DNA of 64,000 nt from Aporrectodea caliginosa. Taxonomy: Eukaryota; Annelida; Clitellata; Crassiclitellata; Lumbricidae. The stretch covers positions 441,460 through 505,459 of the forward strand of contig JACEVL010000935.1 of assembly GCA_020284085.1 (NCBI GenBank), in the 5' to 3' direction. Position numbers and translations under genes: made by a program. Positions 57,105 through 64,000 of the stretch are shown piece by piece. The notes below the pieces were generated by a model. It was not told the origin of the DNA and made no database searches. It saw only the letters and a list, made by a program, of their open reading frames with translations. The number at the start of each line of letters is the position of its first letter. Within the stretch, counting starts at the first letter, position 1.

Positions 57105-57190
57105 GCTTGGTGCCAGTCCCAAGCCTGGTTAAAGGAGGAGGGCGACATCAGCGACCCTTGGCAACCGTAAGATGTCGTTAAACATTGAGT
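57105..57190 (+). mobile_element. RTE-like LINE 3' UTR fragment
   Basis: TGGTGCCAGTCCCAAGCCTG, GTTAAAGGAGGAGGGCGACA and CAGCGACCCTTGGCAACCG. It is a better copy of the block at 8,165-8,235. Confidence 0.6.
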
Positions 57191-57539
57191 ACTACTACTA
57201 CAAGCTTCCAAGAAAAACTCCAAGCAGAGTCGTAAACTTTGACCGGCAGAGTGCACAGAGGCTGGTCGGTAGCAGCTGTGGTTGTTACCGGGCAGGACGC
57301 TTCCCTCCGCCGTATAACCGGGAGGCTGTGTCCCCCGGGACCGGCCGTCTTTCTTCCTGCCTGACTATGCCACGACGATAGGCGGAATTGGTTTCCATTC
57401 AGCGCTGGAGGGAAAGAAGTTCATTGAAAAGGAGATTCTTTCGCTGAAAGAAGATAATTAATCGGTGGAGAAAATAAACGAACTGGCCGGTCAGGGTGAA
57501 TACCTCAGAAGAAAATTTATACGTGCTTATGTACAGACT

Positions 57540-57930
57540 ACGTAGGTACACACAAACATACATACTCACTTACATACATACATTCATACTTACACTAATA
57601 ATAGGTACACACAAACACATCCTCTCATACATGCATGCATACATACACACGCACGTACTACGTACATACATACAATATATACATAGCTAGATACATACAT
57701 ACATACATACATACATACATACATACACTAATAAATACATACACAATAAATACATACATACATACACTAATAAATACATACACAATAAATACATACATAC
57801 ATAAATACATACACAATAAATACATACATGTATACATACATACATACATAAATTTATACATACATATATACATGCATACATACATATATTCATACATACA
57901 TACATATATACATACATACATTCATGAATT
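57540..57930. repeat. (ATAC)n microsatellite
   Basis: ACAT tetramers with ACTAATAAATACATACACAATAAA blocks repeated three times between 57,725 and 57,815. Confidence 0.92.
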
Positions 57931-58381
57931 ACGGTGATTTCTGAAGGCATTGGAAGTCGATTCCCAGCAGATGCAGTCAATAGCAGCAACGAGTATCTGG
58001 CATTTAACACAGCACTTCTTCGTCAACCTCATAACATCCTCTAACCATGTTACGACTAAAGGTCTCCTGCCAACCGCTAAGCCAGCAAATCAAAATAATT
58101 GGGGGTCGCGTCCGGGCCATAGCACAAGACGGATGACGTTAACAGCGACACTTGGCTTTTATGACGGGATCAACGGCAACTTCCAGTTCGCAGCGTATTA
58201 TTATTGGTGGAGAACCGGGTGTTTTACCATCAATACCCCCACAAGTCGATGTATAATGGTCCGTGGGAAAGCGAGAGGCGACAGAGCGAAGAAAGGGGAG
58301 AAGATTATATGGGTAGAAACGTTCGCCTTGTAAGGAAGTTGGCTAGGTACTCTTTAGTTAGTGACTCTGTGTCATTACAAG
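57931..58381. other. Unassigned stretch
   Basis: 450 bp of balanced composition with one open plus frame (57,950-58,333). No domain or repeat was recognised. Confidence 0.3.
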
Positions 58382-58678
58382 GACGATTAGCGTCGCCCAC
58401 CTCCTTAATCGACTCTTGAGACTGGCACTACCATAGTATACAGACAATGGCAGAGTTGTAACGCAGAGAATCATAACACGGACGATTAGCGTCGCCCACC
58501 TCCTTATTCAGCGCTTGGGACTGGCACTACGATAGTACGGACAGTGGCAGAGTTGTAACGCAGAGAGTCATAACAAGAACGATTATCGTCGCCCACCTCC
58601 TTATTCCGCGCTTGGGACTGGCACTACCATAGTATACAGACAGTGGCAGAGTTGTATCGCAGAGGGTACAGGTTCGAT
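58382..58678. repeat. Three tandem ~98-bp units
   Basis: Units begin GACGATTAGCGTCGCCCACC at 58,382, 58,481 and 58,578. They contain CTTGGGACTGGCACTAC and GGCAGAGTTGTAACGCAGAG, and the third runs into ACAGGTTCGATGG. The GTTCGA word suggests the unit derives from a tRNA-like SINE. Confidence 0.9.
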
Positions 58679-58699
58679 GGATAATGATCCGTGGAACAG

Positions 58700-58850
58700 T
58701 GAGAATCGTAATCGTAATTTCCAAGCTTCTAAAGCGCCACTCTAAAGCCAAGCGTAGGGAACCATCTTATATGAAGAGAAAGAGGAGAGGTAGATTGATC
58801 GCCTTGTAACGCGGAGTGTACGGGTTCGATCCTCCTCCTCTCAGATGGTT
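58700..58850 (-). mobile_element. LINE 3' end (GATTAC family) and a tRNA-like fragment
   Basis: AATCGTAATCGTAATTTCCA and AAAGCGCCACTCTAAAGCCA (58,705-58,760) are the reverse of the 10,300-10,402 terminus. Just right, on the plus strand, TGTAACGCGGAGTGTACGGG and TTCGATCCTC form a B-box-like site. Confidence 0.5.
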
Positions 58851-59499
58851 ACTGCTCAGTGCCAACTATTGAGAATAACAAGAGGATATGCTGAGATAAA
58901 GAGGCAGTGGATGAGAATAGGAGAAGGAGGAGGAGAAGGAGGATAAGAATGAGAAAAGAATAGAGAGATAAGGAGATAAAGCGATAGAGTGAGAATAGGA
59001 AAAGAATAAAGAGCACGAGGAAACGGGTCAGACAAAGAAAATTCCGGAATCCAATTAATCCAGGTCCTGCGGCTGAGGTTAACATTCTTATCACTACGCG
59101 CACAGGCGTCCCTTCACTTCCCTGCCCCGTCTGTCTATCTGTCTCTGTCTCTATCTGTGTGTGTGTGTGTGTGTGTTTCTGTCTCTCTCTCTCCCCATGG
59201 CAACTCGTGTTCAGCGTAGAGATGAATGTCGAGCACTTGGTGAACCGTCCCATGGAGAGTGCAGACGGGATACGCAGAACACGCGTGAAATTCCTCCATC
59301 TCGATGAGACGTGTGTCGTTTATATCTTTGTGTAAGTGTTTGCTGAAGTATGTAGGAATTGTGTGCGTTTGTATATAATGCATGCACGTAAGTATGACTG
59401 CAAGCACGTGATTATGCAAGTGTATTTGTATGATTGTACGCATGCAGGTATTTAGGTATGTCTGTATGTACGTATGTCTGTATGTACTTTTTGTTCCCC

Positions 59500-59740
59500 G
59501 TGTTAGGAGTTAGGACCACAATGGCTCAATCCAGATCCTCTGTGTGCATAGGTCCCTCTCTATGGAATGGACTTCCTCCTTCTGTACACTCTACCATCCT
59601 CTCTGGTGGCATCTCTACCTCTTTCTCTCACCTTAAAACCTTCCTTTTCTCTCGGAGTACCTCGCACTGGGAGCACTTCTGAAAGGCTTATGCTATGAGA
59701 AGCGCTTTGTAAATGATCAAATACAATACAATACATTATG
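59500..59740 (+). mobile_element. LINE C-terminus with (AATAC)n tail
   Basis: The plus frame reads RTTMAQSRSSVCIGPSLWNG, LPPSVHSTILSGGISTSFSH and LKTFLFSRSTSHWEHF to a stop at 59,682. The block GPSLWNGLPPSxR ... FSxLKTFLFSRxxxHWERF is typical of one CR1/L2-like group. The UTR is short, with GAAGCGCTTTGTAAATGATC, and the tail is at 59,719-59,736. Confidence 0.85.
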
Positions 59741-59867
59741 TATTTATTCATACAGGAATCTATGTATGATATGCATGCATATGATGTATAAATGTATGAC
59801 GTGTATGTACGTATGTATGTTGTGTATGTTATGTATGCATGTAGGTACGTACACACTTATGCATGAA

Positions 59868-59945
59868 TAAGTAAGTAAGTAAGTAAGTATGCCCTATATT
59901 CTTAAATCAATCAATCAATTGCTAATCGCACAATGGTGTGCAGAC
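59868..59945 (-). mobile_element. LINE 3' end with (ACTT)n tail
   Basis: AAGTAAGTAAGTAAGTAAGT, TTAAATCAATCAATCAATTG and CACAATGGTGTGCAGACG are the reverse of the ACTT-tail LINE end seen at 2,336-2,420. Confidence 0.6.
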
Positions 59946-59981
59946 GTCTAATAAACTCAGTTACACAAGTTCAGATCAATG

Positions 59982-60183
59982 AGGGCTTTTTAAAGGAATT
60001 TTTAGAATTGCACAACCCCTTCTCCCTGTTTCAAAAAGCCAGATAAATTATTCCCAATGGGATGACAATGACCGCTTTTTTAGCTATTTTAACTGCACAA
60101 AAATGCTTTTGCAGCGGTACAAATTTATTAAGAACGGCCTTTTCTGTAGAACTGAACTGCACATGTACTAGAAAAAAGCCCTG
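59982..60183. mobile_element. MITE, CAGGGCTTTTT family, copy C
   Basis: 202 bp from AGGGCTTTTTAAAGGAATTT to AAAAAAGCCCTG. Interior words TTGCACAACCCCTT, GACAATGACCG and AACTGCAC are shared with copies A and B. No clear target duplication. Confidence 0.72.
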
Positions 60184-60284
60184 AAACCAATCAGTGACAA
60201 AATTAAACGAAAATCGAAAGTCGACACAAAGACTCACCGACTACATGGGCGCCCATTCCCTATGTATGTCTGTATGTCCATGTG

Positions 60285-60700
60285 TATGTATGTATGTATG
60301 TATGTATGTATGTATGTATGTATGTATGTATGTATGTATGTATGTATGTATGTATGTATGTATGTATGTATGTATGTATGTATGTATGTATGTATGTATG
60401 TATGTATGTATGTATGTATGTATGTATGTATGTATGTATGTATGTATGTATGTATGTATTTCTGTATATATGTATGTATGTATGTATGCATGTATGTATG
60501 TATGTATGTATGTATGTATGTATGTATGTATGTATGTATGCATGTATGTATGTATGTATGTATGTATGTATGTATGTATGTATGTATGTATGTATGTATG
60601 TATGTATGTATTTCTGTATATCTGTGTGTATGCATGTATGTATGTATGTATGTTTGTATGTATGTCTGTACGTATGTATGTATATCTGTATGTATGTTTG
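60285..60700. repeat. (TATG)n microsatellite
   Basis: About 415 bp. A TATTTCTGTATAT interruption occurs twice, about 152 bp apart, showing block duplication. Confidence 0.96.
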
Positions 60701-61017
60701 TATGCATCCAACACTTAATAGCGTGTTTCTATAACCGTATACTGACTCCCTCGTTGCTCTTCATCATGGCTCTGGTCAGACGTGTAAGAAACGATTTATA
60801 CTCTGCCATTTTTCTAGCGCATTTCTCATCGCGCCCACTATTGCCATATCATGCGCGGTCACTCTCATGAATGGATTCTGATTCAATCACATGGAGAGCC
60901 GTCAGTTCCGAGAGTAGCACAGAACAATAGAAATGCATTAACCAAAGCTCTAACTCATCGGCTTAATACCTACTCACATATTTCTATTTGTAGGCTATAG
61001 ATGAGTGTGGATTACTC

Positions 61018-61654
61018 TATGTATGTATGTATGTATGTATGTATGTATGTATGTATGTATGTATGTATGTATGTATGTATGTATGTATGTTATGTAAGAG
61101 GTTCCCCTAGCTATAACAAAGCTCAAGACTCGATTCTAGTTTTCAAGGCATAATTCTCGACAAAACAAATCAAAACGATACATTACCCAACCGTAGAACG
61201 ACGGTGGAAGACAGGTTCGCTCTCAAGACGAAGAACGACCAACAAACAAGAAGTCTGCAACTCAGCAACGGGCTGACGAACATCACAAACTCAAGCAACC
61301 TTAAGTAGACTCGAAAATGGCCCAAGCCACGAAATAGCTTGACTACCATGCACCCAGAGATATCTCGGACAAGACAACTAGCACGAAGGCTGGATTATCA
61401 GAGACTCTCTCACCGCCCCTTTTCCTACCTCCTTATATAGGCAAGTTCTCTCACTAGAGGACTCCCCCTCGGCTAAGGAAATTACCCAAGCAAAACCATG
61501 ACCCATCCCAGGACCGGTTAGGACTCAGCCATGAGACCCTAACAGTATGTATGTATGCATGTATGTATGTATGTATGTATGTATGTATGTATGTATGTAT
61601 GTATGTATGTATGTATGTATGTATGTATGTATATAAATGTAATATGTATGTATG

Positions 61655-61688
<34 letters not shown>

Positions 61689-61860
61689 TGTATGTATGTA
61701 TGCATGTATGTATGTATGTATGTATGTATGTATGTATGTATGTATGTGTGCATGTTCTTGTGTATGCATGCATGTATGTATGTATATATGTGTGTTACGC
61801 ATGTATGTATTCATGTATGTATGTGATATATGTACGTTTGTATTTATGTATGGCTCTGGC
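61018..61860. repeat. (TATG)n microsatellite split by an insertion
   Basis: TATG runs to 61,087, is interrupted by the LTR-like element 61,088-61,544, and resumes in phase GTATGTA at 61,545, running to about 61,830 with ATAAATGTAATATG and TGTGC variants. Confidence 0.93.
61088..61544. mobile_element. Probable solo LTR
   Basis: 457 bp bounded by TGTTA...TAACA, that is TG...CA with short inverted ends. On the minus strand CTATATAAGG, about 105 bp from the start, can serve as a TATA box. There is no internal repetition or coding sequence. GTATGTA flanks both sides, but because the target is a GTAT array the target-site length cannot be read. Confidence 0.65.
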
Positions 61861-62304
61861 ATTTAATTTCGCAAGCGGATATGGAAATATACATTTTGTT
61901 GGTACTAAATACATACAGATATAATATATATATATATATATAGTTTTTATGCATACAATGGCAATACATATTAATTGAAGCACTTATGTGGAACTTACAA
62001 CGAATTGTAATGTGTGCATGTGATTGTGATTATGTCCTTGCGTGTGTATGTCTGTTCGTGTTTGTGTATGTGTGTAAGAATTCGGTATCCATCGAATTAA
62101 GTCTGGAGCTGCGTGTTAGGCTTTAAAGACAGATCGTTAGATGGTTATAACACGCAGCGGTCTATTCTCTGCGACTATATATACGGGCGCTGGTAATGTG
62201 TTATTGGGATAATAACGTGGCGCGCATCGAGACAGGACGTTAGCTGCGTGAAATTAAAGGTTATGACACGCTGTCGGTTGTGCGTTGGAGCAAAGCGAGG
62301 GATT

Positions 62305-62650
62305 TTGAGCAGACGAAAGTTTATGGCGAGGTTTATGGCGTTTCTTAAGGAAGACAGATTATGGAGACACCTGTTGGATTTTATCTGGTTAAAGATTATG
62401 GTGATATATATCTGATTTTATCAGACAAAGGATTATGGGATATATCTATTTTGGACGACAAAAGGTCATGGCGATATCTATTGAACTTTAGATGACGAAA
62501 GGTTATGGCGATACCTATTGGATTTTAGGCGACGAAAGGTCATGGCGATACCTATTGGATTTTCGATGACGAAAAGTTATGGCGATATCTGCTGGATCTT
62601 ATAAAGGACGAAATAATGGCGATATCTATGTGATTCCAGGAGATGAAGAT
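62305..62650. repeat. 37-bp tandem repeat, about 9 diverged units
   Basis: Units like GACGAAAGGTCATGGCGATA followed by CCTATTGGATTTTCGAT. The central copies are spaced 37 bp and the outer ones are more diverged. All three frames have stops. Confidence 0.85.
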
Positions 62651-62764
62651 TGCGTGGCTTTTATTCTTATTTCAGATTCTGCAAGATTGTGATAATGGAC
62701 TATTTATCGTAATGGCTACCTCAAAATTGCTAATGTGCTACTTGAAAGCTATGTAGATTAAAAT

Positions 62765-63050
62765 ATTCTTCCTCTGTTCTGCTTCTGCTTCTGCTTCTGC
62801 TTCTTCTTATTCTTCTTCTTCTTCCTCCTCCTCCTCCACCTCCTCCTTCTCTTCCTGCTCCTTCTTCTCCTTCTTCTTCCTCATTCTCCCTTTCCTTCTC
62901 CTCTTTCTTCTCCTTCGACTCTTCCTTCTCCTCCTCTTCTTCTTCTTCTTCCTCCTCCTCCTGCTCTTTCTCCATCTCCTTCTTCGCATTTTTCTCTTCA
63001 TCTTCTTCTTCGCATTTTTCGCATTCTTCGCATTCTTCCTCTTGTCAACA
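62765..63050. repeat. (CTT/CTC)n polypyrimidine tract
   Basis: About 285 bp almost free of purines on the plus strand, ending in TTCGCATTC words repeated three to four times. Confidence 0.93.
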
Positions 63051-63479
63051 CGATTACTAATCGACAAGGGTATTGCTTTTATTTCCATGGATCAGCAATG
63101 AAATCCGCATATCGTATACTCTCCTCTCAAACGAATTCCAGTCGTCTCAAAGCCTTACAGAGCAGGCGCCGACAGAGCTCTAAAACTTGTCACAGTGCCA
63201 TCTCCTTAACAAAAAGAACTGAGCGCCACGGCGAGCTGCCGTGGAGGCACGCGCCAAGGGAAGGAGATGATGAATAGTCTGGCAATAAGACGAACTGAGG
63301 GTCCCAAAATGAGAGAATTACTGGCCGCATTACCATCGCATTAGATGGCCGGTCGCGGGTCGTGGATTGCGGATGACGGGATGAGGGAACTTATGTGTGC
63401 AAATGACAATAGATCGATATCAATTGTTCTGCGATTAACGAATATTTAGTCCACTCCGTCCTTTCCCTGTCTCAACATA
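63051..63479. other. Unassigned stretch
   Basis: Balanced composition, with short palindromes such as CACGGCGAGCTGCCGTG at 63,230. No gene was recognised. Confidence 0.3.
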
Positions 63480-63590
63480 CTCGTTTCGGCTTGTCTATTC
63501 CAAGACGCGGTTTCGAGTGTCACGTTCGTTGGCTTGTTAGTCACGCGTTTCTGGAATGCCATTCCGCACAATGAGGCTGCCGATTCTTAA
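63480..63590 (+). mobile_element. Small LINE C-terminal fragment
   Basis: One plus frame reads SSVTFVGLLVTRFWNAIPHN, resembling the SFxxxxxRxWNxLP block near the end of LINE proteins. Confidence 0.45.
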
Positions 63591-63599
63591 TCGAATTCT

Positions 63600-64000
63600 T
63601 TTCTTCATCATCATCTGCTTCTGTTTTTTCTGCCTTTCTTTCTTCTTCTTGTTTTTCTTTGCATTCTTCGTCGCATTCTTAGCATTCTTCTCCATCTCCT
63701 CCTCTCCATCTCCTCCACTCCTTCTTCTTCTTCTCCTCCTCCTATCCTCCTTATCTCCTCCTCTCCTCCTTCTCTCCTTCTCTCTTCCTTCTCCTACTCC
63801 TCTTATACTTCTCCTCCTCCTCTCCTCCTCTCCTCCTCCTCTCCTCTCCTCCTTCCTTCTCCTCCTCCTCCTTCTTCTCCTCCTTCTCTCCTCCTCTCCT
63901 TCTTCTCCTCCTTCTCTCCTCCTTCTCTCCTCCTCTCCTTCTTCTCCTCCTTCTCTCCTCCTTCTCTCCTCCTCCTTCTTTTCGCTTTCTGCTTCTCCTC
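63600..64000. repeat. (CTCCTT)n polypyrimidine tract
   Basis: About 400 bp, nearly all C and T, running to the window edge. CTCCTTCTTCTCCTCCTTCT blocks repeat several times after 63,860. It starts with TTCGCATTCTT-type words as in the tract at 62,765. Confidence 0.95.

Overview
This window looks like repeat-dominated nuclear DNA from an animal, probably a marine invertebrate. The evidence is one intron-flanked exon of a metazoan mitochondrial release factor gene, many 5'-truncated LINE tails, tRNA-derived SINE heads, hAT-like miniature elements with 8-bp target duplications, and an extreme load of tri- and tetranucleotide microsatellites. The palindromic motif ATAGGCCTAT and its truncations recur through the single-copy stretches. 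This reminds me of echinoderm and hemichordate genomes, but it does not prove a taxon. No bacterial, phage, rRNA or CRISPR features were seen.

Layout. 1-450: one minus-strand exon resembling MTRF1L; the gene continues beyond the left edge, and any upstream exons would lie to the right. 450-15,000: LINE and SINE tails alternate with long arrays of TAG, AAT, CAGA, TCTG, CTA, TATG, GAGT, AAT/ATT, ATTG and ATGG/ACGG, and with 10-, 16- and 33-bp minisatellites. 15,197-16,440: the 3' part of a minus-strand LINE, interrupted by a 483-bp TIR element. 17,612-17,777: a 166-bp hAT-like MITE with a perfect target duplication. 18,585-20,564: a complete foldback-like element. Its arms are opposed arrays of about 180-bp units, it has a TTA target duplication, and its core is a decayed protein gene. 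21,415-22,175: another tandem family. 22,300-31,500: mostly microsatellites with LINE, SINE and MITE fragments. 31,690-32,380: a GC/CpG-richer stretch without an assignable gene. 33,400-36,900: AT-rich DNA with LINE tails. 36,990-45,676: about 160 tandem copies of a 54-bp unit that keeps two minus-strand frames open. 47,726-48,061: a second copy, about 97% identical, of the left boundary of that array. 48,000-64,000: more hAT-like elements (one nested pair), SINEs, LINE tails, a probable solo LTR, and TATG/ATAC arrays.

Function. Only the MTRF1L exon can be tied to a cellular gene. Almost everything else is mobile-element debris or tandem repeats. Many of the microsatellites begin exactly at a LINE or SINE 3' end, which suggests that retrotransposon tails seeded much of the simple sequence. 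The two strongest candidates for something undescribed are the 54-bp satellite and the foldback element with satellite arms. All calls are from reading the sequence; no database search was run.
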